NCBI GenBank assembly: GCA_005784505.1
Contig: VCAZ01000152.1
Span: 372,001-436,000 of the forward strand
Source of the DNA: Bagarius yarrelli
Lineage: Eukaryota > Chordata > Actinopteri > Siluriformes > Sisoridae
DNA: 64,000 nt
Direction of reading: 5' to 3'
In this document: positions 1 through 10,084 of the stretch, piece by piece
Position numbering within the stretch: position 1 is the stretch's first letter
How the letters are laid out: each line of letters begins with the position of its first letter
Made by a program: the position numbers and the translations under genes
The notes under the pieces: generated by a model
The model's database searches: none
Told to the model about the DNA's origin: nothing
The model's input: only the letters and a program-made list of their open reading frames with translations

Positions 1-1200
1 CATAAAGCCATACTGCTGCTCACAAATATCTACTACCCTCTTTAACCTAGCTTCCACTACTCTTTCCCATATCTTTATTGTATGACTCATAAACGTTATG
101 CCTCTGTAGCTGTTGCAACTCTGCACATCACCCTTGTTCTTAAAAATGGGCACAAATACACGTCTCCTCAATTTCTCAGGCATCTTCTCACTCACTTTAA
201 TCCTTTTAAACAATCTAACACCTCCACTGGTATCTCATCAACTGCCTTTCCTTCTTTCATCCCCTTCATAGCCATCCTAACTTCGAATGTACTAATCTTT
301 TGAATGTCCTGCTCCACATTGTTTACCTCTTCTATCCTTTTCTCCCTCTTATTTTCCTCACTTATTAACACTTTAAAGTACCCCTTACATCTTCTCTGTA
401 CACTCTCCTCACTTGTGAGCACCTTTCCATCTCGATCCTAATAACTCTAACCCGCTGTACATCCCTTCCATCTCGATCCCTCTGCCATGCTAACCTGTAC
501 AAGTCCTTCTTTTCTTTTCTAGTGTCTAACCTAGTGTTCAACTAATTATATACTTTCTGCTTGGCCTCAGCCACTTAATTCTGCAAATCCTAGTATTTCT
601 ATCTACTTTTCTCAGTCCTTTCCATGTGCCACTTCTTCTTGGCTAACCTCTTCCTCTGTATACTATCCTGAACTTCCTTAATTCACCACCAAGTCTTCTT
701 ATCTTCTTTCCTCCTTTCATATGACACACCCAGCAACTTTCCTTCTGTCTCCCTGATCACTTCTGCTCTAGTTTGCCATTCATGTAAAAACACTAACTGA
801 CCACTAAGATCCTTCTGCTCTTATAAGTCACTATATGCTCTTCTCTCTTCTGAAAGTAAGTATTTACCACAGCCATCTCCATCATCTTATCATAGTCTAC
901 TGTCATCTGTCCTTCACTGTTCCTTTTCCTAACTCCAAACCTGCCCAACACTTCCTCATCACCATGTTCCCCTCACCATGTTCATTTAAGTCTGTGCCTA
1001 TCACTACTTACTTTGGTTCGCTACACTACTCTCTCCTCTGGGAATACTCAAAATTACCTTATCTTACTCACTCCAGAACCTTATCTTTCTCTTACAACTC
1101 ACAACCTACTTGTGGGGCATAACTACTTACAACATTCACCATCAGCTCTTTTCACCTCCAGAACATTCTTTACAAATTCCTCTTTTAGTATCACTAATTA
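1..1200 (-). mobile_element. RTE-clade LINE, 5' half (endonuclease to start of RT), cut by window edge
   Basis: Read on the minus strand, about 1190-840 resembles the apurinic-type endonuclease domain of fish RTE LINEs, with stops and frameshifts. About 800-430 is the charged linker. 422-192 is an open stretch leading into reverse transcriptase, including GYFKVLISEENKREKRIEEV and KGMKEGKAVDEIPVEV. Below 190 the RT continues out of the window in other frames. Two more copies lie at 13.6-14.8 kb (minus) and 29.5-30.8 kb (plus). The family match is from recognised protein motifs; the clade name is from memory of the family, not a search. Confidence 0.8.
192..422 (-). pseudogene. RTE LINE ORF2 fragment (N-terminal RT)
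   Basis: A 76-residue open stretch covers the end of the linker and the N-terminal fingers of an RTE-type reverse transcriptase. Its characteristic run EVRMAMKGMKEGKAVDEIPV corresponds to the conserved 'K.GKA.G.D.IP.E' region, but a residue or two is missing. The same block appears at 14.63-14.79 kb on the same strand. It is a decayed piece without catalytic YADD and is not functional. Confidence 0.75.
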
Positions 1201-1267
1201 TAAAAATAATTTAAATGTAAGATTAAAAAACCATGGCAGTAAATAATCTGCCAGTCTTATAGCAAAA

Positions 1268-1380
1268 TAATCCTTTGCAATATATAGCTAGTAGAACCAG
1301 AAGTGACACCGGAAGTTCAACACATGCGCTAGTACTCCGGTGACATCGATCTCTGGTGTTGGGAGGGAGAAATCCTTACA
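1268..1380 (-). repeat. Gypsy 3' LTR remnant with polypurine tract
   Basis: On the minus strand a purine-rich run (complement of about 1381-1392) is followed by TGTAAGGATTTCTCCCTCCC, a normal LTR start beginning TG. The same block recurs as TGTAACGATTCCCCCCTCCC ending at 7723 and as TGTAAGGATTCC at 32887. Only about the first hundred bases of the LTR are recognisable; the outer end near 1268 is uncertain. Confidence 0.65.
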
Positions 1381-1594
1381 GTAGCCCCCCTCCTATGAAC
1401 ACCTCCCAGCATTCTACAAGGACGTCCGTAAAGGCGTGGAGCTGGGCATTCGAGGTGTGCTCTATGAAAGTCTTGGATAAGGCTGGGTTCCAGTATCACT
1501 TGGGATTTGATCCATGATCATTCCTCTTGAGTTTCAGTACTGTGGTCAGAGTAATGTGGCTTAAACAGAAAGACAGGAAAGGAGGGTGAGAGTT

Positions 1595-2170
1595 TCAATC
1601 GCTAAGTAATGGGGTTATTCTGCCGTAGAATTTTGAAGGGTTATTGACGGAAGCCGGAAGCCGGAGCTGTAAGTCTCTAGTGGATAGCCATACCACTTGC
1701 TGAGTAGCTTTTGGGTTCACTGCATCCAATTGTCTACAGCAGGTACAACAGACGGCTCTCTGGACCAGGGGAACATATGGGGGTTGGTTACCTAGGACAC
1801 ATTGAAAGAGTGTAAGGCCTGTAGAAGAATGAATTCTGTGCATATTCGGCCCAGGAAATAAACTTACTCCATCGGCACTGTTCTTGCGCACAGTATGACC
1901 TCAGGTAACTTTCAAACTCTTGATTAAGGCTTTTCACCTGGCCATTAGACTGGGGGTGATATCCTGAGGTGAGGCTAATATTAATGTCAAGGCGTTTACA
2001 GAATTCAGCCCATCCTTGTAATGTGAATTCTTTTGGGATATCATAGTTCCTACATACATGATTAATGCTTGGAGGTTTCCATGGCTGAAGGCAGACCCCT
2101 GAGGGGTAGCATTTAGGTAAACCTGTGAGAACTGGGGAGATCGGTGACAAAATTAACCGAGATATGGGAC
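1595..2170 (-). pseudogene. Gypsy integrase (core C-part and C-terminal domain)
   Basis: The minus-strand translation contains INISLTSGYHPQSNGQVKSL, the region leading to the catalytic glutamate in gypsy integrases, then WSKFISWAEYAQNSF, and in another frame GLTLFQCVLGNQPPYVP and VVWLSTRDLQLRLP, the typical C-terminal region. At least two frameshifts separate the pieces. The catalytic glutamate position reads as lysine in QVKSL where relatives have an acidic residue, so the domain would be inactive even in frame. Confidence 0.85.
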
Positions 2171-2173
2171 CAG
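2171..2173. other. Target-site duplication CAG, left side of Harbinger insertion
   Basis: CAG here is repeated at 5766-5768 on the far side of the transposon. A 3-bp duplication, often CWG or TWA, is normal for PIF/Harbinger insertion. Removing the element and one CAG restores a continuous gypsy integrase reading region. Confidence 0.75.
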
Positions 2174-2544
2174 GGGCCTCATGTATCAATGCTGCGAATG
2201 CACAAAAACTTTGCGTATGGCAGCTTTCACGCTCACGGTAGGATTTACTAACAGTGAAATTAACGTCAAAATATGCGTTCCAACACGCCAACTTCGTGCC
2301 TGGCCTACATACATTTTTTATGTTTTTGTCCATTGGTGCCTCTTAGAGGCAATAGAGTGAAGTTGCAAACATAAGATTATGCAATTAATGCAATTAAGTA
2401 AAAACGTATAAAAACGTGCAAATTTAAACAACCCTGCCAGCTGGGACGGGATCATCCACATGTCTACCAGGTATATAAGGTTACTGTACGATGCAGTTGA
2501 AAAGCCAAACATTGAAGTTTTTGCAGTGATAGCCGGTTTTTTTA

Positions 2545-3050
2545 TTGAAGCAATGGACTGCACACTCATTGCTAAAAAGGAGCTATCTAAAGAGTTTGCA
2601 TACATGAATCAGAAAGATTTCCATTGAATCAATGTGCAAATAATATGTAAGGTGGCCTGGGTCAACCCATGATTTACACATCCTCAAAAACAGCAAGCTG
2701 GCAGGGTGCATGATGAGTGGCTTCTTGGTAAGTGATGCATTGATGGTTCTATTTAAGTGTTTATTTTTTGTGCGGTTAATCATCATATTTATCAGAAGAC
2801 CGCGGTTATCCACTAAAGACGTGGCTGTTAACCCCCCTCGCTAACCCACAAACTGACCGAAAGCACAGATACAGTGATGCCCATTCTCACATTTGGTCAG
2901 TTGTAGAGCGACGATTGGGCAGCTAAAATTCCGGTGGCAGTGTCTGGATATAACCAGGGGGATGCTCCTATACCGCCCTAACAAGATGTACCGCATCGTG
3001 CTGGCTTGTGTTGTGCTCCACAATGTTTGGCTGTGGCAATATAACGTGTG
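2545..3050 (+). pseudogene. Harbinger transposase (HARBI1-like, DDE superfamily 4) relic
   Basis: Three blocks carry the expected catalytic residues: EAMDCTLIAKK (first D, about 2556), DRGYPLKTWLLTPLANP (second D, about 2798) and SHIWSVVERRLG (E, about 2905). These are followed after a frameshift by QLKFRWQCLD and GMLLYRPNKM...VVLHNV. Stops and frameshifts interrupt it, for example a stop after DFH near 2625, and the part before the first D is absent. In the family this enzyme cuts and pastes the element. This copy is dead. Confidence 0.85.
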
Positions 3051-3057
3051 CCACAAC

Positions 3058-5238
3058 CAATATTAGGGAGGCTGCAACCAACAGCGAATCTGTTAACCTG
3101 GAGGAGTACACGACATCAGTGGTCAGCTATATCATCAAGTGCATTTATGACGTGACTGTCTCCAGAACTATCACAACACGCTACAACCAGAAACCGTGGA
3201 TGACCACAGAGGTGCGTGTGCTGCTAAAGGCCAGGGACTCCGCATTCAGGGCAAAGGACAAGTCGGCCCTAAAAACAGCCAGGGCCAAACTGTCCAAAGC
3301 CATCAGAGAGGCGAAGCGCACGTATGGCAAGAAAATTCACGGCCACTTTCAGGACAGTGGAGACACTCGGCACAAGACAACTCCACCTGCTTGTAACAGT
3401 GACGCCTCCCTCCCAGATGCGCTGAATGATTTATATGCCCGGTTTGAGGTGCAAAATAACGTGGCAGCGAGGAAGGCCACCCCTCCTCCCAATGACCAGG
3501 TGCTCTGTCTAACCACGGCTGATGTGAGGAGAACTCTAAGAAAAGTTAACAAACGGAAGTGCTGGACCAGACAACATCCCTGGCAGAGTGCTCAGGGACT
3601 GTGCAACACAACTAACAGATGTCTTCACTGACATCTTCAACACTTCCCTGTGCACCGCTGTCGTTCCCACATGCCTCAAAACTGCCACCATCATCCCTGT
3701 ACCAAAAAAGTCAGCGGTCTCCAGCCTCAATGACTACCGTCCCGTCGCACTCACACCTATTGTGATAAAATGCTTCGAAAGGCTTGTCATGAGGCACATT
3801 AAGACCCTGCTGCCCCCCACACTGGACCCATTACAGTTTGCGTACTATCCAAACCGTTCCACGGACGACGCTATTGCCACAACCCTCCACCTGGCCCTCA
3901 CACACATGGACAATAAAGACACATACGTACGAATGCTGTTTATAGACTTTAGTTCAGCATTTAACACAATCATCCCTCAGCATCTGTTCGAGAAGCTAAG
4001 CCTGTTGGGCCTGAACACCTCCATCTGCAACTGGATCCTGGACTTTCTGACGGGAAGATCTCAGTCAGTCCGGATTGGAAGCAGCATCTCCAGCACCACC
4101 ACACTAAGTCCACTGCTGTTCACTCTGCTGACTTATGACTGTGCAGCAATGTACAGCTCAAATCACATCGTCAAGTTCGCCGATGACATGACCGTGGTGG
4201 GTCTCATCAGCAAAAACGACGAGTCAGCATACAGAGAGGAGGTGAAACAGCTAACAGCTTGGTGTAAAGCCAATAACCTGTCTCCGAACATTGACAAGAC
4301 TAAGGAGATAGTTGTTGACTTGAAAACAAAGAGCGACCACTCTCTGCTGAACATCGATGGTAGAAATCGTCAAGGACACTAAATTTCATGGTGTCTACCT
4401 GCCGGAGAACCTCATCTGGTCACTCAACACCAGCTCCATTAGCAAAAAAGCCCAGCAGCGCCTCTACTTCCTGCAAAGACTGAGGAAAGCCCACCTTCCA
4501 CCTCCCATCCTGACAATGTTCTACAGAGGGAACTGCACTGTTTTGGATCGCAAGACCCTGCAGAGGACAGTGAGAACAGCTGAGAAAATCATCGGAGTCT
4601 CTCTTCCCTCTATAACGTACATCTACACCACATGCTGCATCCGCAAAGCTAAAAGCATTGTGGAGGACCCCACACACCCCTTACACTCACTCTTCACACT
4701 CCTGCCCTCTGGGAAAAGATACCGCAGCATTCGGACCCTCACAACCCAAATGTGTAACAGTTTCTTTCCTCAAGCCATCAGGCTGCTCAACACACTGAAC
4801 TGAAACTACCTCAACCCACATATACGCACACACTCGAACATTTTTTGTAAGCAGAATCACTTTACAATACTATAGTCACCTAAAATACTATAGTTACCTT
4901 ACTCACTTTACAAAGCTATTTGCACAGTACCATTGTAATTTGCACATTTCGTTCTACCTCATCTACAGTATGGTTGGCACTATTCTGTTATGTCCCATCC
5001 TTTACTGTCTTTTTGCACTGTCCTTGTTAGGTTTGTATTGTTTATTGCACTGTCTGTTTTTGCACTGTCTGCACTGACATGCACTTTGTCTATTCTGTTT
5101 AGTGGCCCTTTGTTGTTTTGTAAATTCTATGTTTTGTCTAGCACCAGGGAGTCCTGGAGAAACGTTATTTCATCTCACTGTGTACTGCATCTGCTATATA
5201 TGGTTGAAATGACAATAAAGCTCCTTGAACCTCGAACT
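3058..5238 (+). mobile_element. Rex1/Babar-like LINE (CR1 superclade), 5'-truncated
   Basis: A 5'-truncated LINE whose ORF2 runs from the endonuclease-RT linker to a stop at 4803, followed by a 430-bp 3' UTR rich in TTGCACTGTCTGTTTT-like repeats. It ends with the tail GACAATAAAGCTCCTTGAAC. The motif DFSSAFNT in RT is what I associate with fish Rex1 elements; L2 is the alternative. Another 3' end of this type lies at 35276-35540. Confidence 0.75.
3062..4803 (+). pseudogene. Rex1-like LINE ORF2 (linker, RT, C-terminal region)
   Basis: Linker: NQKPWMTTEVRVLLKARDSA. RT: LNDYRPVALTPIVIKCFERL, then motif A FIDFSSAFNTIIPQHL, then KFADDMTVVGLI (FADD catalytic box, about 4180). Thumb and C-terminal parts carry KKAQQRLYFLQRLRKAHLP and PLHSLFTLLPSGKRYRSIRT. 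It is spread over three frames (shifts near 3590 and 4370), and the usual 'GxPQGxVLSP' block is damaged to a short LSPLLFTLLTYD. The 3' part ends at a natural stop. It cannot encode a complete enzyme. Confidence 0.85.
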
Positions 5239-5765
5239 AAAATATTAAATATAATTTTTTTCCACACTTTGTGCACAGCAGTTACTCACCTTCCACCTTC
5301 ATGTCAGATCATTTCTTTTTAAGCTTGGTTACATTTTGATTTTCAAATCCCACCCCGTTGACTGCGTCTGCCAAACTCTTCCACCCATTTTTTTTTATGT
5401 TGATAATTGCAGAAAAACACATTAAAAAATATTCCAAAGAGGATTCTTTTCTTGTTTTTAACTCTTATAATAGCCTGGCTAATTCACTTTTCATAAAGTT
5501 TCGTTTCTTGCTTGCTTTTGCCATTTTCTTGCTGTTTGATTTTGCCAATATGGACTAATTACTAAATTAATAGTAAGGGTGGGGTTTAGTGCTTGTGCGC
5601 TCAATTTCAAGTTTATTGGGATGTACAAAGAGAATATGCGAGGGAGTCTCTGTATGAGAGTTTGATACATCTGATTTTTTTTTGTTGTGCATATGCACAT
5701 TTAAAGCTTTGTATGTTCGCAATATTTGAGTATTAATTCAACGCAAGTGTTTGTAAATGAGGCCC

Positions 5766-5768
5766 CAG
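5766..5768. other. Target-site duplication CAG, right side of Harbinger insertion
   Basis: Right-hand copy of the CAG at 2171-2173. Gypsy sequence resumes directly after it. Confidence 0.75.
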
Positions 5769-6331
5769 ACCTTTGGGTAAAAGTCAGGGAGTCTTAGCTT
5801 GAGCACAGACGTTATATGCCTTGACAAAGTTTGTCACATTGGGGCGACAACCTAGCCACCAGTAAGCGTTTTCCATACCAGGGTGACCTGAGCTGAGGGC
5901 AGTGTGGACCCATGACAGCAATCTGGCGTGCAGGATTCTGGGTACATATTCTTTGCTCGGCAGGCAAGAGTCTAGCGATGGATCGTTTTGGTGTTTGACT
6001 GAGGGGCCAAAGACAATTTATGGGCTCAAGATGGGACTGGTGTTGGTGACTAGTTCGGGGGTCATGCCTCCTGGACAGAGCGTCAGCTTTGCTGTTTTTG
6101 GTTCCAGGCTGCTACTGAGAACTAAAACCTGGTAAAAAAAACAGGGCCCACCAAACTTGCCTTGAGTTTAGTCGCTTGCCTGACTTAAAGTATTCCAAAT
6201 TTTTATGATTCATAATCACCTGAAAGGGATGGGTGCGTCCCTCCAGCCAGTGCTTTGCAATGCTTTTTTGATAACAGGGAGCTCTCTGTTGCCAGAATGG
6301 TGTGATCTGAAGCATCCACCTCGACCACGGT
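5769..6331 (-). pseudogene. Gypsy RNase H and integrase N-terminus
   Basis: The minus strand shows HWLEGRTHPFQVIMNHKNLE (RNase H), then a run with NSKADALSRRHDPR (end of RNase H), then GHPGMENAYWWLG and VCAQAKTP (integrase HHCC zinc-binding region). The reading runs up to the Harbinger insertion and continues at 2170. The RNase H start is cut off at 6331 by repeat X. Several stops and shifts show it is defective. Confidence 0.85.
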
Positions 6332-6334
6332 TTG

Positions 6335-7140
6335 CTAATTCATTTTGTCTGGCCGCTCCATGCTTGCTCAGAACAAAATAATAGTTCCCTTAGCCACATG
6401 CATAAAACTTGCTAAACCAGGTGATAGACATTAATCTGGGAGAATGTGCCCCATGCTCCATTTATTAACCTTAACCTTAACCTGACATATGATTTTGCGG
6501 TAACAAAGAACTCTTCTTTAATCTACTGGAAATAACTTAATCTGAATAATTTTAGATGAATCAATACCAATTTATTATGCCAGGCAGTTAAACCATTGAT
6601 TACACAATTAAATACAAAATATTAAATTACATATATAAAATGATCAACAGTATAAAATAAAAGTCATAGAATCTATGTCGTATCTGGCAATTAAGACACA
6701 CAGCAGTGTGGGAAGCTCTGAAGCTCTTAAGTTTTTTGTCAATGTACCTTAAATACCCAACTAAAAAGAAAGTGTCAAAAATTCCTTTGAATTTAAAGTA
6801 CACGGATTAGTTTCTCGTGACCTAAAAGTTCACCAAATGAGGTTGTAAGCGAATCTGTAATCCAGGTTTCCTGAGAAGGACCTTTTTCAGGAGTACAAAA
6901 TATCTTTAAAGTACCTTAAACTGTTGTTGAAAACAACCTTGAGACTTGAAAAAATAAGAATCAGACCCTTTTACTGCTTGTACCATAACCTCTAAAATTA
7001 TATCAAACATGAATGTCAAAGCATATGGGATACATAATGTTACATTTGTTTCAAAAAATAACATCTTGGCCCCCTGGAGAGAGGCTTTAACCCCTTTTCC
7101 TAAAATCTCTGAAACAGATACTGGTTTTATTGTTTTATTG
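6335..7140 (+). repeat. Repeat X, copy 1 (unclassified, about 0.8 kb)
   Basis: This stretch interrupts the gypsy element between RT and RNase H. It matches 31140-31790 in the same orientation and 8155-8800 in reverse, for example GACATATGATTTTGCGGTAA and CTACTGGAAATAACTT. No coding potential was found. It is AT-rich and has no recognised termini; it may be an LTR or a non-autonomous DNA element. Its right boundary with gypsy RT near 7140 is approximate. Confidence 0.7.
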
Positions 7141-7142
7141 CT

Positions 7143-7672
7143 TTATTGGGTCTTTATTCCCACAGTCACCAGCCTACAATATGTTAACCTAGAAACTTGA
7201 GAGCATTTTTCAGCTTTGACAAATAGTTTATTGTCTAGAAGTCTTTGCAAAACCATGTGCAATTGGGCAATATGCGGGGGGAGGTTGTGAGAATAGATAA
7301 GTATATCATCAATATAAGCGATCACACAGACATTAAGGAGGTCACAAAAAACTTCATTTAGAAAAGCTTGCAAGACCGCTGAGGAATTGGTCAATCCAAA
7401 TGGCATAGTAAGGTACTCGTAGTGCCCCCTGGTGGTGATAAAGGCCGTCTTCCACTCACTGCCTGTCCCGCATACGAATTAGGTTAAAGGCACTACGGAG
7501 GTCAAGTTTAGTGAAAACACATGCTTATTGTAATTGGTCCAGGGCCGCAGGAACTAAGGGTAAAGGGTAGCAGTATTTCACAGTCACATTATTCAAACCC
7601 TTTGGTGTAGATTGCCACCCTTCTCCACAAAGAAGATAATGGGTATCCGGCTGTGATAATGGGTAAATTCAC
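7143..7672 (-). pseudogene. Gypsy reverse transcriptase fragment
   Basis: On the minus strand the block MPFGLTNSSAVLQAFLNEVF leads to VIAYIDDILIYSHN, containing the YIDD catalytic motif, and KLFVKAEKC. Upstream, in other frames, about 7672-7410 carries the N-terminal part (an LRPC-like region, VKYCYPLPLVPAAL, TKLDLRSAFNLIRM). It is frameshifted and joined to a 5' LTR fragment without gag or protease. Confidence 0.85.
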
Positions 7673-7723
7673 GAGTACTCCGGTGACAATGACCTCTGCT
7701 GTTGGGAGGGGGGAATCGTTACA
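7673..7723 (-). repeat. Gypsy 5' LTR remnant
   Basis: Minus-strand TGTAACGATTCCCCCCTCCC opens about 50 bases matching the LTR start at 1380-1330, including the shared CCGGAGTACT. It then joins RT sequence directly, so the rest of the LTR, gag and protease were deleted. This end marks the 5' limit of the element. Confidence 0.6.
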
Positions 7724-7724
7724 G

Positions 7725-7930
7725 ATATTGTGTCAAAGCAGCTTTATAGAATCAAATAACATAATAGAGTTTTAATACAATGACAAAAGTAAAGACATAC
7801 TAAAACATCAGAAACCAAAATTCTGGTGTCAGAATGAAAAAAAAACCTTGGGAGATCTAGGCTCCGTCAGGGGGTCAGTTCTTCTCTAGCCAGATGAAAC
7901 AGCAGATTGTTCCATACTGCAGCAAGGTTA
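7725..7930 (-). repeat. L2-type LINE 3' UTR fragment
   Basis: In reverse orientation this matches the 3' ends of L2-like LINEs at 34950-35270 and 43300-43530. All share a CTGCTGCAGTATGG-like block, a GAACTGACCCCC-like block with AGCCT..TCTCCC.AGGTTTTT, and a terminal AAAGCTGCTTTGACACAAT-like motif. Only the 3' UTR is present. 7930-8150 is AT-rich sequence in which I recognise nothing. Confidence 0.6.
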
Positions 7931-8154
7931 GATTGTATATTGTAGACAAGTATGTTGCTGTGAAATCTATATGCAAAACATAGAACACTGAACACAATTT
8001 GCAATATTTAAATAACAACATGGAACTACAAAAAAAAAGAATTTTAACAGAGGCAAAACCCATCAATTAGATAAAGCTTAGAAAAAAAAGGAGATTCTGT
8101 CTGTCTACATCTAAAACGAGTTGACCTCTTCTTCTCCAGGAATCAAGGATCTCA

Positions 8155-9110
8155 TTTAATTGATATGCGGGTGCTCCGTCAATGTCGATGGGTGTTGGTG
8201 GGTCTGGTGGTCATGAATTACTGCATGAAGGCAATTAGAGATTCACCTACAACCCCATCTGGTGAACTTTTAGGTCGCGAGAAACAAATCTGTGTATTTT
8301 ACCACTCAGAGAAATGTATTACTCTTTTCCTTTCAGTATTTAAGATACATTGACAAAACACCTAGGGAAGCATTCTGTAACCAGAGCTTTCCACACTGCT
8401 GTGTGTCTCGATTGCCAGGTATGATATAGATTAATTTACTTTTATTTTATACTGTTGATCATGTTATGTATGTAATTTGATATTTTGTATTTTACTGTAT
8501 AATCAATGTTTTACCTGCCTGGCATAATAAATTGTTATTAATTCATTTAAAATTCCTCAGAATAAGTTATTTCCAGTAGATTAAAGAGGAGTCCTTTGTT
8601 ACCGCAAAATCATATGTCAGGATAAGGAGATAACTGGAGTTTAATAGTGAATGGAGCATGGGGCACATTCTCCCAGACTGATGTCTATCATCTAGCTTAG
8701 CAAGTTGTATGCAGGTGGCTAAGGAAACTATTATTTTGTTCTGAGCAAGCATGGACCGGCCAGACAAAATTAATATTAGCAAAACCCTACAACCTCTGAC
8801 TAAGTTTAGACTGGCAGTTTTGTGACCATGAGATCCACTTACCCAGCCAGACTGAGGCTCTGTGCGACATCGGCCTATTAACGAATGAATAACTAAGAGT
8901 ATAAGAATTAATTAATGATATTAATGATCGTCTAAAGTTATGATCAACAGTTAAAGATATTTACCAAAATTGTAACATATAAATTGGAGTCAGATTAAAT
9001 TGTTTAAAAGCTAAGTAAAATTTAAACTAAATCTTAATGATTTAAGTAATTATTATTGAAGCACTACAGAACGTCTGAACACAAGATCCCTTGACCCACA
9101 CCCCTGGGTT
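8155..9110 (-). repeat. Repeat X, copy 2 (inverted)
   Basis: The reverse complement matches repeat X at 30870-31790 across its whole length and copy 1 at 6335-7000. It includes the TCGCACAGAGCCTCA block missing from copy 1. Together copies 2 and 3 define a repeat of about 0.9 kb. Copies 1 and 2 face each other about 1 kb apart. No coding potential is seen. Confidence 0.7.
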
Positions 9111-9136
9111 CCATTGGGCTGGTGGGTGAACCTTAC

Positions 9137-9510
9137 AACAATAACACCATGGTCATTAAACCAGCTTTCGCTTTCTTTGGCCATGTTGGAAGGTGCCAAG
9201 TCCTGCTGGAGAATGATATCAGCACGTCCATAAAGCTTGTTAGCAGAGGGTAGCGTGAAGTGCTCTAAAATTTCTTTCTAGATGGCTGCATTGACTGTGG
9301 ACAACACCAGCAGATGACATGCCAGCCCAAATCATCACTGACTGTGGAAACTTCACACTGGACTTCAAGCAACATGGATTCTGTGCCTCTCCTCTCTTTC
9401 TGCAGACTCTGGGACCTTAATTTTCAAATGAAATGCAAAATTTACTTTTATCTGAAAAGAGAACTTTGGATCACTGAGAAACAGTCCAGTTCTTTTTATC
9501 CACAGCCCAG
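9137..9510 (-). mobile_element. Tc1/mariner transposase fragment
   Basis: On the minus strand this reads as the middle of a Tc1-type transposase: WTVSQ near 9490, a damaged region over the second-aspartate block, a frame with SVKFPQSVMIWA near 9340, and a later block ending QQDLAPSNMAK... SWFNDHGVI near 9140. Frameshifts occur throughout. No inverted repeats or N-terminal DNA-binding part are visible, so this is an internal fragment of a dead element. Confidence 0.75.
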
Positions 9511-9529
9511 GTATGACGCTCAGGGCCCC

Positions 9530-9995
9530 TACCTGAGGCGACACTTACAGGGAAAATCTCCTCCAAGGCAAACAATATTCAAACTTTAAGAAGAAATAGA
9601 CTCAAAAAATAGAGATATCAGGCAGGATGAGAAAGAGGAAAAACTTTTCTTTTATTAAAGCAAGTTGAAACCTCAGCAAAAATCATCAAGATCTTCAGCA
9701 TCAGAACCAAAAAGCAGCAGAGCAGTCAGTCATGTACACGAGTGACGGCACACTTTGTTTTTCAATTTCCCCCAGTTTAAATAGCCTGAGCTCCTTAGTT
9801 TTAGATTTTTCTATTCTATCCCAATAAAACCTCAATACGTACCTCATGCCATTTCCCATTAGAACCAAATTTAGTAATATACACAGGGGACTTTTTTAAT
9901 TTGGAGTTTCCCTAAACTTCCCAATATGTCCAAATAAACAAAGTCAGCCCTAAAAAAACAACTCTGATAACCTTCTCTAACCTTGTTTTTCGCCA
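9530..9995 (-). repeat. Possible LTR (retroviral-like), minus orientation
   Basis: On the minus strand a TATA-like GGCTATTTAAACTGG (about 9780) is followed about 120 bases later by a polyadenylation signal AATAAAAG (about 9655) and a GT-rich stretch. This spacing is typical of an LTR promoter and R region. No flanking gag or pol is seen, so it could be a solo LTR. The ends are not defined and the assignment is only structural. Confidence 0.35.
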
Positions 9996-10084
9996 CTGCA
10001 GTTGTTCTGCTGAACTCGACCCTATGCTATTTTTAATTGCCTACATTCTGCAAATATGCGTAAGTAATATATTCGACATACCCG

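Larger units (their letters stand above)
2174..5765 (+). mobile_element. PIF/Harbinger DNA transposon with LINE inserted in it
   Basis: The left end starts GGGCCTCATGTATCAA and the right end is the inverted GGGCCTCATTTACAAA, so the terminal inverted repeats share GGGCCTCAT and then diverge. The element is flanked by CAG/CAG and sits inside gypsy integrase. A broken transposase of the HARBI1 type lies at 2545-3050. About 2.2 kb of Rex1-like LINE occupies 3058-5238; the remaining transposon is only about 1.4 kb. 5239-5765 is the 3' noncoding end, matched in reverse by 63.3-63.7 kb. Confidence 0.85.
1268..7723 (-). mobile_element. Ty3/gypsy LTR retrotransposon, nested and internally deleted
   Basis: Gypsy coding blocks occur in the expected order on the minus strand: RT (7672-7143), RNase H and integrase N-terminus (6331-5769), integrase core and C-terminus (2170-1595). 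Short related LTR pieces lie at both ends (7723-7673 and 1380-about 1268). The element is split by a Harbinger transposon at 2174-5765 and repeat X at 6335-7140. Gag, protease and the first part of RT are missing, the 5' LTR remnant running almost straight into RT. A related plus-strand copy lies at 50.4-53.4 kb. Confidence 0.85.

Noticed and set aside
5902..6135. Plus-strand ORF of 77 residues
   Set aside because: Antisense of gypsy RNase H/integrase on the minus strand.
9314..9589. Plus-strand ORF of 91 residues
   Set aside because: Opposite strand of the Tc1 transposase relic; no family match in this direction.
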